Shown here: positions 21,712 to 31,454 of the stretch, piece after piece
Layout: each line of letters starts with the position of its first letter
How positions within the stretch are numbered: position 1 is the first letter of the stretch
Source of the DNA: Lunularia cruciata
Taxonomy: Eukaryota; Streptophyta; Marchantiopsida; Lunulariales; Lunulariaceae
Reading direction: 5' to 3'
NCBI GenBank assembly: GCA_948567375.1
Contig: OX419757.1
Location: forward strand, 55,242,001 to 55,306,000
DNA: 64,000 nucleotides
Made by a program: the position numbers and the translations under genes
Notes under the pieces: model-generated
Seen by the model: the letters and a program-made list of their open reading frames with translations, nothing else
What the model was told of the DNA's origin: nothing
Database searches by the model: none

Positions 21712-23021
21712 TTAGTTTTCGTCAAAATCGTGCAAAATCAACCACCGCAAAATGAAGAAGAAACTTGCTGCAGCAAAAGTTAAAGCCAGAAGTCTTTTGA
21801 TTGACCGTTTATATTCCGGAACAACACCTGTAGCTCCAATTCTTTGATATGTAGCGCATTCGCTGTCAATAGGTACGTATCCCTGATGGGATCTCATCAT
21901 TGAAGATGCATGTGACTGAGATGTGATTCCCCCTCGTCCGAAGCCAAAGCAACGGATGATACCGACAATAACCTTGTCTGCAACTACATATATGACGAAT
22001 GCTGCTGCTGTGCAGATGATGAGCGAACCGAATCCGACGTGAGTTTCGAATTCATGGAACCAGTGAACAATGAAATTCTTTGTTTCCCGGGCTACTCTTG
22101 AGCAAGTTTCGTTCTCTGAAGATTACAAACCAAGAGTTAGCTTGAAAGATCTACTTAAAACACACTACGAAGACCTTCAGCAGATAGCACGCGACGAGAA
22201 GGGACAGATTCAGCTTGACTCACCAGTACAAGCGTGTACCATGCTTTTGAGAATACTTTCGATACCTTCGACGACATAAATCACTGACCCTGCATACGTT
22301 GAATTCCACAAGAGTTTAATCCACATATTCCCATTTATGAAGATTGAAACCATTTGACCTAGGAGTCACTTGTTTTGTGACAAAGGATTAGTTGTCAATG
22401 TACCATACATTCATAAGATTCCACTGAATGGGGAGGGTGAATGAGGAGGACAAAAAGCACTTGAGAAATAAATATCGCTCCAAGGTCAGCTTCAACAGGC
22501 TAAAATCAACAGGAAAGATTGATGAAATGTACCTTTCAGAAACGTCCAAATCGTTGTGAATGCCTCAGAGTTCAAAATTTTTTGAATACCGTCTGTTATG
22601 GAAAAATAAAGCACAACTAGTCAAGTATCAAAAACTAATTCGACAGATCATGTGACAGTACTCAAGGTGATGACATAACATTGAGTTGAGAACTTACGGG
22701 CAATACTATCGAAGACTGTATAAAACAAGTGAGCGATCCACTGCAAACAGTCTGTAGATGTGACACAGCAACTTACGTGTTAGAATGGAGAACTTGAATC
22801 TCGAAGGTTTTAAACTTCTTGCATCTCTCACTCTCCAAATCCAGAAAAGAGGAGAAAACCATAATCTCTCTTAGCGATATACCGAAACCTGTGACTCCAT
22901 CATTGCACTGACCTCCAATGAGGTCGAAAACATTATCTGCATAGTCTTGAACCTTAGTACTATGTCCCGGAACCACCTCTGCCAGTAGGAGCGTCATTTC
23001 TGCCAAAGAACCGTAAAATCC
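21712..23021 (-). CDS. IFI6/IFI27-like (ISG12-type) gene 1, at least six exons
   Basis: Proposed exons, 5' to 3': 23,021-22,913 (109 nt, start unresolved), 22,824-22,777 (48), 22,751-22,698 (54), 22,592-22,533 (60), 22,289-22,224 (66), 22,115-21,712 (last, stop included). Introns have AG acceptors and GT donors (GTAAGT, GTGAGT, GTACAT, GTCAGT). The 48- to 66-nt exons are multiples of 3 and open in the same phase. The 66-nt exon ends MVHACTG, like the B modules of gene 2; the 60- and 54-nt exons resemble A modules. The last exon has a membrane span (LIICTAAAFVIYVV), then GFGRGGITSQSHASSMMRS, IGATGVV and a second span near the C-terminus. The GF..GGI..S..AS.MM...QxIGAxGV pattern resembles animal IFI6/27 proteins (small membrane proteins of mitochondria or ER). 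The role in plants is unknown. The first two exons are tentative. Confidence 0.6.
22224..22289 (-). other. 66-nt phase-1 exon, B-type module of gene 1
   Basis: Acceptor TATGCAG and donor ACTG/GTGAGT frame exactly 66 nt that encode SVIYVVEGIESILKSMVHAC, completed by TG. It shares the IY..(10).HAC[ST]G pattern with the exons at 28,445-28,510 and 28,964-29,029 of gene 2. This ties the two genes into one family independently of their last exons. Confidence 0.75.
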
Positions 23022-23029
23022 CTGTCACA

Positions 23030-24623
23030 CAAATATAAACTGTCTCAACACAGAGAACAAAAGGTACAAAGGACCAATTGGAGCTAGGGTTTCAATCATC
23101 AGTACGCGAAACAGAATCCAGACCTCGTACCTGTAAGTTAACCTTGACCGATGTCCTTTATCCGAAAATCAGATCTGGAACAAGAGGTCCGAGGATGTTT
23201 TGACACAAAAAGATGTAGGCATTCTAACTCCAAGATAAGCAAAATTGACTGTAACACCGCAGTGCTCAATTTCACTGGATCCGGATTGACAACATTGTAA
23301 CGCTAAGTGCTTAGATTCTTGAGGAGATGCAGAGTGGAATTGAAGCAACGCGAGATCGCTGCCGAAGGTGAGTCATGCGCCTCAGACCTCATGGAATCAA
23401 ACCAGCACATGCGCACCGCAGAGCGACGGAGTTGCGCTTGCATCGTCACCTGTCTTGTGGAAGGATGAATTTGGCTCGCTTCTGTTACTGACAGTATTTT
23501 CAGGTCCACATTGATGGAAAAGAGTCAGAGCTAGTATACTTCCCGTCCAGGTAGGAGACGACGCTACATGAGGACAAAATTCGTCCGTGAGTGAACGAGT
23601 GGAGACCAAGAAGACGACAAAAGAATGACGTCACTTGCTCAAGATTCCAGCTATCACTGATCCAATAGGTTCTACATTGTAGCTGATTATGTAATGAAAA
23701 TCTGGAAACGTATTGTATCTGAACAATACGTTGTATCCTACATTTATTAGTGTATCCTACACGGTCGCCTTTTTCTCTGAACAATCGATTACTCCACCTT
23801 CAAGGCGATCTGACAGTGTGCGTTCTGGCTTAGAGATGACAGGTAGCTCATATGTAATAAATTAATAAGAAAATTTGGAGTGGACTTAGAGCACGAATTG
23901 GTGGAAAGAGGAAGCGCAGAATTATATATGCCCAGCCATGAACTGTATAGCTTCTATCATAAGTTTTAGTTTCCTTCTATGCATTTCCGTTTTCATGGAA
24001 TAGACGTACTTAGACACAGAATTCCCGGACAGAAGTTGACACATTCTTCGAGTTATTCTCAAAGGCCACCATACAGTAGAGATATACCCACTATGAAAAA
24101 CTTCCGATGCAAATATCTATTAGCGATTGCAGATACATTAAATCAGTCAATAAATTGTCAAGTATATTTAAGGCATTTAAAGAACTAGATGGTGAGCCTG
24201 CCTTGTGCAGAGATCATTGCAGGTACGTTCTTCCCTAGACCAAACCCTTACAAAGCAAGAAATGTGCAGCACTGTTCTGAACAGTGCATTTGCAACACAT
24301 TCGTAATTGGAAGCGAGCCCCCAAACTTGTGGTCTACGGTGACAAATTGGTTGCGGTGCAATTTCTCGTAATCGGTGTCGAACTCTGAATTAGCTTGAAA
24401 ATGGTAGTATTTGGAGTTTGGAGTAAAGAAATTATACAAGCGCAGACAAAACGTATGGCGAATGTGTCTCATTGGATTTCTGCGATATCCTGAGACACAG
24501 GTGCCCCAGCTAAAGCCACTCTGACGGCATGTTACTCAGTAAGTTTGCTTGTATGTCTAACAAGAGTTGCAACATCTAACAAGTGGCTTTGATTCAAGCA
24601 TTGCCAAAACTAGTAATTATCCC
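23030..24623. other. Gap between the two IFI6/27-like genes; nothing firm
   Basis: Short minus-strand frames near 23,303-23,784 have no recognised motif. The 5' end and promoter of gene 1 should lie near 23.0-23.8 kb and the 3' UTR of gene 2 just below 24,624. A clear TATA box for gene 1 was not identified. Confidence 0.35.
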
Positions 24624-25261
24624 TCATTGTCGTACAACACCCTTAGCTCCAATGCTTTGTGCTGTTGAGACCAGACTGCTAGCAGGAACATTGCCTCCGT
24701 GACTTCTCATCATTGAACTAGCAAGTGTTCCGCTTCTGATTCCTCCTCCTTCAAATCCACACCATCTGACGATAATACGAACCAAGCGATAAAGCAAAGA
24801 CAACCTTAATCGAGCAGAGTGTAAAAATGTTCCAACTTTCACTGCGGCTTTACACAAAGCGGTTTTGATCACATGCGAAACTGCATATAGGCCGCATTTG
24901 ATCGTTGCTGCAAGTGTGGAAATCATGCCTCCGAGAGCCAATATGCCGCTTGTGATATTGGAGACAAGATTGGAGGGAATGGTGCGGAGCTTGGTAAATA
25001 TCAAACAGAAACTCCAAACCACCAATTTTACTGGCGCGATCAGTATAGGTAGTAACTTCACCACACAGAAACTCACGACCACTTTTACTGGCGCGATCAG
25101 TGTAGATAGTAACTGCACCATACAACATTTGATGATGAATACTACCAATACTGCCGAGCAGACGATAAGAAACGGGAGTCCAAATTGAGCTCGAAGTGCG
25201 AAAAAGATAGAGACAACGAACTCCTTTATCCCCCACGTTATACTTGAACACACTGGGTTAC
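24624..25261 (-). other. Last exon of gene 2: hydrophobic domain with IFI6/27 signature
   Basis: After a TTCAG acceptor the exon encodes 211 residues to a stop at 24,624. It has several membrane-prone stretches: FGLPFLIVCSAVLVVFIIKC, two copies of a 19-residue LL..LIAPVK.VV.. unit, and ILALGGMISTLAATIKCGLY. The C-terminus reads CGFEGGGIRSGTLASSMMRS, then HGGNVPASSLVSTAQSIGAK and GVV. Animal IFI27 has the same order: GF..AGI.S.S.A..MM, GGGVASGSLVATLQSLGA. The match of SSLVST.QSIGA to GSLVATLQSLGA is the strongest evidence of kinship. The frame is continuous. Confidence 0.75.
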
Positions 25262-28200
25262 CTGAACATGCCACACAGCGTTCAGGACAGCTATGGAGGT
25301 GCTTATGTTACTCGACAGCATCTACGATTTGTATAAAGTTAGTAAAATAGAATAACGCTGAACTGAAAATTGTGCCAGGGTGTTGAACTCACCAATACAT
25401 ATGTCTACCACGCTTTCAAAAATGCTTACAAAAGCACTCGCTATCCATAAAAAGAAATGCCTGGCTGAATCTGCGAGGTAAAATCTCTTTGAATTAGAGG
25501 CTGAGACCAGCAGAGAAGACACAAGACAATTCTCATCTTTTCCACAGGGAGATTGCACAAAGACATTCACTCGTTTCTCCCCAAACAAGTGGATGTATCA
25601 AAGAAGTACAGAGGCTTGTGACGATGTTGCTAAAGAGATGTCCAAGACCCGACGTGCGGCGGATCACTAAACTTTAGGAATCAAGTGCAGTCAGCTAGCC
25701 TAAGATGGAATGTGGGGGGGACTGCAATCGGAAATCTCACCTTTAATGTAGAATCCAATCCACGCAAAAACTTTCTGAAAATTGGAGGCAGTGAGCTGTC
25801 CGATGTAGTAAATGGCAGCTGGTTCAAAGCGATTCCAAATCAAGCCCGGCCTTTAAACCACTGATCATGACAATACCTTGGATCTAAGTGAGAAAGCAGA
25901 ACCGTGTTGAAATATCAAATGATTGGAATGTTCAACAGATGTATATCACTAGCTTAAGCTCAAAAGCACAAATAAAGTTTAGATCTTGTTGAGGTGCGTA
26001 TTGATTGGAAGAGTTGAAATCAACTTTAGATCATATGCGAAAAGTGCAACTTTAATGACGTAGTGAATTGAGGCGGATGCCTTTTGCAAATCGATCAGTT
26101 GCTCCAAGCACAGAGTGATCCTCCCGTATAAACCTAGAAAAAGGGGCTAAGTAAAAATATTTCATTGAGACAGTATCGTTATATTGAGCTTGTTTGAGTG
26201 AAGGGCGAGTGATGCATGAGTTAGACCACTAGAAACGTCTGTAACCTCTATATAATCCATGCTTGTACTCATACCACAGACTATGAGTTGATCCTATTCA
26301 GAATGGAGTGTTCCAGTGAGTTAAGATTGGATGTGGGGCCAAATTGAGTCGGATGCTGCACCAATTACTTCTCCTATGTACTGGACCGTTGCTGTAAGAA
26401 GGTGTATAATTGCCGCTTATGAGCACCGGAATGGCCCCGTATTCATCTTGGATGCTCCAGAGACATTCCATCACCAAGAAAACTACTACACGAGCCTGCA
26501 ATGCTCTCATGCACATAAACGAGTTCTAAGAAGTATGAACAGCCCTAAGGGATATCTCCTCTGTGAGACTGATGGGAGAGGTGAACTGACAGGTGAAAGC
26601 TCTAGAACAGCAACAAGTTTTATATTTCATACCGGGTAGAGAAAATGTGCTATTGCAAATCAAATTCAAAGTGCTATCTGCTAGTAAGACTCGTAAGGAC
26701 GATGCGAGATAGTTGTACCTTCAATGTGATACCCTAGGGAATCAAATGCTCCTCCAACCAGTTGCCATATGTGATGCAAGATTTCTGTCGACCAATTTTT
26801 GCAAGATACACGCATCACATCATTTAATACTTCTGATCAACCAAGAGTTTTTTGGAAACATTTGTAGAAAGCTGGAATCATGACAATGCTCCCTAAGGAC
26901 ATAAAATTCTCCGGAACGTGTGACTAGCTTGACTCACCATTACACTCGTTTATCACACATTCTTTTGGCACACTTACAATGGCTTTGAACTTAGATAAAT
27001 AGTTTGAACTTTGAACGTAGCTAAATAGTTATGAAATGGATAATTGCGGACTTTAAAGGCGCCAGTTCTCTGTGACGAACGAAAGAATTTCAGACATCCA
27101 TGCCCACAGAGGAAGAAGCTTAAGGTCCATGCGCATCATGGTAGGGGAATAAAGGGAATACGGGAAATGTTTACCTCCGATGTAGGACCACGCTGAAACA
27201 AATTCATCTCCAACAAGGTGTCCCATATAATCGAAGGCCGCTGGAAACAAGGTTTGATCTGGATGTTAACCAAATTGCAAGAAGACAAGCGCTGCAGATA
27301 TAAGAGATGGATGACACATGGAAAAATATGATAAAAGCTTACCTCCGAAGTGACACCAGACTGAAACAAATGCTCCCCCAAGAAGGTGCCCCATATACAC
27401 GGAGGCGGCTGTAGACAACGTTTGGTCCGGATGTAAAGCGAATTAGAGGATTCAGAAGACAAAGTGCAGAGAGACAGATTTTTTACAGAGAGATAAACTC
27501 TTACCTTCGATGTGAGACCAGATTGAAGTAAATGCTCCGCCAACAAAGTGGCCCACATACTCAAGAACCGCTGTAGACAACGTCTCGTTCGGTTGTTAAG
27601 TTAATTACAAGAAGCAAAAGCTCAGATCATCGCAGATAGGTTACAAATGAGAAAACTTGGCAAATGCTTACGTTCGAGCTGAGACCAAATTGAAACAAAC
27701 GCTCCACCAATAGAGAGCTCCATATACTCGAAGGCAGCTAAAGACACCGGTTGGTCCGCATGTTCAGCGAATTACAAATTGTAAAGGAAAGTGGAAAATT
27801 GCTCACGAGAGATCTAGATGGATTACAGATTAAGATAAGGTGATTTATGTTCACCTCCGCTGTGAGACCAAATTGAAACAAATGCTCCTCCAATAAGGTG
27901 CCCCGTATACGCGAAGGCAGCTGTGGACAACGTTTGGTCAGGATGTTAAGCAAATTACAAGAGAAAACGCCGCAGCTCACAAGAGATGGATGAGAGACTG
28001 AGATAGTGTGATAATTCTTACCCCCGATGTGAGACCCAATTGAAATGAATTCTCCTCCAATAAGGAGCCCCATATTCTCGAAGGCATCTGTAGGTAACTT
28101 TTAGTCAGGACGTTGAGAAAATAAGAAGAGGAGAAAGTGAAAGTGAAAGTTTAAAGAGATGGTTTACATGTACGAAGATTATGATAAATTTTTACCTCCG

Positions 28201-30227
28201 ATGTGGGACCAGAATGAAACAACAAGATGCCTCGTATAGCTGAAGGTCGCTGCAGAAATGTTTGGTTGTAGATTGTAGATTGTAGATTTAGATGTGATTT
28301 GAAACCACACGAATCAGAACGATAATCAGAATCAGAAAGATATCGTCAACAAAATCATTAGATGAAAGCGCAGTTTCAAGGGGTAGCGATCATCTGTGAA
28401 TTCGAAAGTCTAAAGCAAGAACTCCGATTCTTCGTCGGACTTACCGCTGCATGTGTGTGCTAGACTCGCAGGGACGCTTATTACGAAATTGTAAATGAAG
28501 TCCCCTATCGCTGGAGATACAGAATCCCGTTAGAAGCATGAAAAGCAAAAGCACACAAACAGATACTTCTATATATGCTTCAAGTCGAGTCACTGAACCA
28601 CTGAAAGGAAACGCACTAAAGGAAAATCGTGGTCCAGCAGGAAGCAATGTATAGGACCAAATGAAGAGATCTCACCTTCAATGAAGGACCATATTGCGAC
28701 AAATGCGTCGGCGATATGTTGCCCGATGTATCGAAAGGGAGCTGTTACAGTGGAATAATTTTGCTCGAAATCAGAGGAAGTTTGCAGGACACCCAATGGT
28801 ACAAGAGAGTGCAGATATAGAGTGCAAACAACACGAATCCGAACAATACGCGAGTGGAAGATATCGTCAACAAAGTCATTAGATGAAAGCGCAGTGTCAA
28901 AGGTAGCGATCACCGGTGAATTCGAAAGTCTAAAGCAAGAATCCGATTCTCTGTCGGACTTACCGCTGCACGCGTGCGCTAGACTTGCAGGGACGCTTAC
29001 TATGTAGTTGTAAATGAAGACCCCCATCGCTGCAGATACAGAACCATGAAAAGCAAAAGCACGCAAACAGATACATCTATATATGCTTTAAGTCGAGTCA
29101 CTGAACCACTGAAAGGAAACGCACAGAAGGAAAACCATGGTTCAGCAGGACGCAATGTATAGGACCAAAATGAAGAGATTTCACCTTCAATGTAGGACCA
29201 TGTAGCGACAAATGCGTCGGCGATATGGTGCCCAATGTATCGAAAAGGAGCTGTTACAGTGGAAAGCAGAGGAAGTTTGCATGAAACCCAATGGTACAAG
29301 GGAGTGCAAACATAGAGTGACAAGTGCGGAGTGTCGGTCAGAAAGTTATCAACCGAAGAAAAGGACATATAACAATATTGGGCAAATAAGCTACAATTGG
29401 ACTTACCGGCGCATGCTTCTCCTACGAACGCCAGAAGGCTCGCGATGCCACTATAGATGTAAATCACTAGTTCTGCAAGAGGACCTCAATGTCAACGCCA
29501 GATAGTACAAGGCAACCTCTTCGTCCGCACAACTTAGTCAGACGGTCTGATGCCACTTAAGAAGATACATCTTTAAGAAATCTAACATGTATGGGGTGGG
29601 CACTGCTTAGCACTTCCTCTATCGATGTATGTCTCGACAAACAAAGAAACACAGCGACTGACAAAATTTAACCTGACGGTCATCGTTCCATAATATTAGT
29701 GCAACGCATAGGGAAGGTACCTACATTGACAGCTAAGTGTACAAGAAATCAGGTGGGTAAGATATCGAAGTGAGGAGGGACCATTCAATAGCATTTCACC
29801 TTTGATGAGCGACCCAATTGAAGAAAACAGTTCTGTTATAAGGTGCCCGATTAGCCGGAATGGAGCTGCAGACGCATCTGTTTTGCGATTGAAAGCAAAC
29901 ATTCGTGATCATGTGGTTAAACCAACTTGAACTGAACTAGAAGGCCCAAACTTCTACGCGTAGCTAATCACCGACGAAGGTAGAAAGGAATCTGTCACAC
30001 ATTTTTAAATTAGAAAAATGTCGTAATCACCAAGAGTAAATTGAAAGCCTGCATTTTAAACTGGATCTGTTGGGAGCTGAGCATAGTTGTATAACCCGCA
30101 ACTTACTGAGAATTCCTCGGAAGAATGTGTTGACCAATTGACTGATCCAATGCGTGAGACTAAACCCTGCATGCACGTCACTAGCAGCCGTTAGAAATCC
30201 GGGATGATCGGTGAAGATAAACTTACT
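24624..30227 (-). CDS. IFI6/IFI27-like (ISG12-type) gene 2 with about 20 exons, most of 66 nt
   Basis: Exons 5' to 3' (minus): one ending at 30,227 (start unresolved), 30,166-30,107 (60 nt), 29,865-29,800, 29,472-29,407, 29,250-29,185, 29,029-28,964, 28,741-28,676, 28,510-28,445, 28,249-28,196 (54), 28,087-28,022, 27,920-27,855, 27,737-27,672, 27,570-27,505, 27,408-27,343, 27,240-27,175, 26,784-26,719, 26,391-26,326, 25,818-25,741 (78), 25,470-25,393 (78), 25,261-24,624 (last). Unmarked ones are 66 nt. Every internal exon is a multiple of 3, open in the same phase (introns after codon base 1) and, except one, has AG and GT borders. The product would be a chain of about 22-residue amphipathic, Gly/Ala-rich modules followed by a hydrophobic domain with the IFI6/27 signature. 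Membrane location is likely; function is unknown. Splicing is inferred from sequence only, and exons could be skipped without frame loss. Confidence 0.65.
25026..25139. repeat. 57-bp tandem duplication in the last exon of gene 2
   Basis: The string ttttactggcgcgatcagt starts at 25,026 and 25,083, and similarity extends over the whole 57-bp unit. It adds exactly 19 codons, so the frame is kept: two copies of a Leu-Leu-(6)-Ala-Pro-Val-Lys hydrophobic unit. Confidence 0.85.
25393..25818 (-). other. Two 78-nt phase-1 exons of gene 2
   Basis: 25,818-25,741 (acceptor ACCAG, donor AAAG/GTGAGA) encodes AIYYIGQLTASNFQKVFAWI then GFYIKG. 25,470-25,393 (acceptor CGCAG, donor ATTG/GTGAGT) encodes SARHFFLWIASAFVSIFESV then VDICIG. 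Both are 12 nt longer than the standard module but keep its phase. The first shows the A-type Y-I-G...W-I-G pattern. Confidence 0.7.
26326..26391 (-). other. 66-nt A-type exon with a lost splice donor
   Basis: Acceptor TTACAG precedes an open 66-nt module (TVQYIGEVIGAASDSIWPHI). At the 3' border the sequence is CCAAT/CTTAAC instead of G/GTNNNN, so the donor G and GT are gone. The exon is probably skipped or extended. It shows that the module array is losing as well as gaining members. Confidence 0.6.
26719..26784 (-). other. 66-nt A-type exon of gene 2
   Basis: Acceptor CGACAG and donor GAAG/GTACAA frame 66 nt encoding ILHHIWQLVGGAFDSLGYHI then EG. The VGGAF core is shared with the array at 27.2-28.1 kb. 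Phase is the same as in all neighbours. Confidence 0.7.
27175..28249 (-). repeat. Array of seven tandem A-type exons with their introns (162-183-bp units)
   Basis: Exons end at 27,175, 27,343, 27,505, 27,672, 27,855, 28,022 and 28,196 (spacing 168, 162, 167, 183, 167, 174 bp). Six are exactly 66 nt; the last is 54 nt through loss of four codons. The common peptide is close to YMGHLxGGAFVSxWSHIGG. Acceptors are (C/T)(A/T)(A/C)(C/A)AG-like or TTTAG, donors GTAAGC, GTAAAC, GTGAAC, GTAAGA. Introns also align between units, so whole exon-intron units were duplicated in tandem. All seven remain open in one phase, which argues for selection. Confidence 0.8.
28305..29265 (-). repeat. About 510-bp tandem duplication carrying a B exon plus an A exon
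   Basis: 28,305-28,755 and about 28,835-29,265 align almost throughout, including intron sequence such as gaattcgaaagtctaaagcaag and gaaaagcaaaagcac.caaacag. Each copy holds one B exon (28,445-28,510; 28,964-29,029; core DFIYN or GVFIYN and SVPASLAH.CSG) and one A exon (28,676-28,741; 29,185-29,250; core RYIG.HIADAFVA.WS.IEG). High intron identity implies a recent event. Confidence 0.85.
29407..29472 (-). other. 66-nt B-type exon of gene 2
   Basis: Acceptor TTGCAG and donor GCCG/GTAAGT frame 66 nt encoding LVIYIYSGIASLLAFVGEAC then AG. It shares IY...(S)...A.A-C-x-G with the other B exons but is more diverged, so it is an older member. Confidence 0.7.
29800..29865 (-). other. 66-nt A-type exon of gene 2
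   Basis: Acceptor CTGCAG and donor AAAG/GTGAAA frame 66 nt encoding PFRLIGHLITELFSSIGSLI then KG. PFR.IGH.I is shared with the A exons at 28,676 and 29,185. Confidence 0.7.
30107..30227 (-). other. 5'-most recognised exons of gene 2
   Basis: 30,166-30,107: acceptor ATGCAG, donor CTCA/GTAAGT, 60 nt, encoding FSLTHWISQLVNTFFRGIL in the shared phase. Upstream, a donor ATTA/GTAAGT at 30,227 follows an open stretch encoding GRKLTISTADDI. A possible acceptor gives a 39-nt exon, but the frame meets a stop further up, so the start codon and first exon are not resolved. Confidence 0.5.
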
Positions 30228-30229
30228 AA

Positions 30230-31450
30230 TATCGTCTGCTGTCGATATCGTGAGCTTCCTTCCTCCTGTCTTCAGGGTCGTGACGGCTCGGTCATGTATT
30301 CAACATGCTTGAACTGCAATTTAATCAATCTCTATATGATAGTCAATATAGAAAAAGAGTAATTACAAACCTCCAACTGACGAGACATGAGGACCTTGAA
30401 GCAGACGCCGATATTGCACCGGATCACTCAAAACTCTTGTCAGTTGATGCGTCATTGAAACAGACCTCCAGAGAACGTCCTGCCACACCGCGTCCTGCCA
30501 CAACGAGTGCGTACCGAAACTACAATTTCTTCAAATCCTCCACTTAAGCCTCGTTTTGAGCTGCGCATGAGACGACTTCACATATTGACAGAGATAGTGC
30601 TAAGCTGGATAGAAAAGACTGATTCAGCTTGGATGAAGCCCTCAAACAACCTGACAGTGCACCTTTCCTTACGAAACGAAGTTTTGACCACAAGCCTGTG
30701 ACGATATCGGGAACAAGAGTTTAGTGGCTCATTACCAGTGCTTTACAATTTCGACACTTGAATATCAAGAGCACGTTGTAAAACGGTCTCCGGGTTCAGA
30801 AACCTTGAGGAATATTATAAAATCTTCCAGGTTCTACACGGAGTTGTTGTCCTTTAACGGACTATCTTAGTCACGAATTTTATGAAGAGGCCCAAAGAAA
30901 CTGGAAGATCATATTTGATTAAAAAGTCAGCAGCACCAATAGAACTCCTCTCTTCTTGAGAAACAACACATGCCTAATTAGAGAGCATAAAATAGGTTTG
31001 TAATCTCGAATTTGTCGTTGACCGAATAACTCCTCTTCTACTACTATTCTAGTTTTTTTGTCCTGAACTTTACTTGGGAAAAGAGTACAACATATGAAGT
31101 GCTCTCCCGACACGTAAAGCTCTCCACTCATTTTATCACGTTGAAATTCTTTACTGCGTGTTATGAGGGAGGATGCGACGCGACACATGGAGAGACCAGT
31201 TACTAAATCAAATTCAACTGTCAGATAAGATACTGCGCCGTGCTGAGTTTCTCGCAGCACTACGGTGCGTGATTGAGGAATTTACTCCCTCATACTCCGC
31301 GCTGGACACTCTTGCTTCCTCGTACATCCCGCACGAGCCACACAACATTCCTGTTGCACACAAGGTTTTAAGAGAGAAAAAGACGACCACATAGAACACA
31401 TGAAGGGAAGACCCTATCAAGCAATACAAAATAAGTAAAATGGGGTTAAG
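30230..31450. other. Presumed 5' region of gene 2; no firm gene
   Basis: Frames at 30,919-31,260 and 31,214-31,456 (minus) and 30,305-30,547 (plus) have no recognised motif. The promoter and first exon of gene 2 probably lie here. The LINE remnant begins to the right of about 31,450. Confidence 0.35.
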
Positions 31451-31454
31451 CCCC

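Noticed and set aside
28590-29467. Long minus-strand open frames running through several exons and introns of gene 2
   Set aside because: They read through good GTAAGT donors and CAG acceptors, and the intron parts do not resemble each other as peptides. The regular 66-nt exon model explains the data better.
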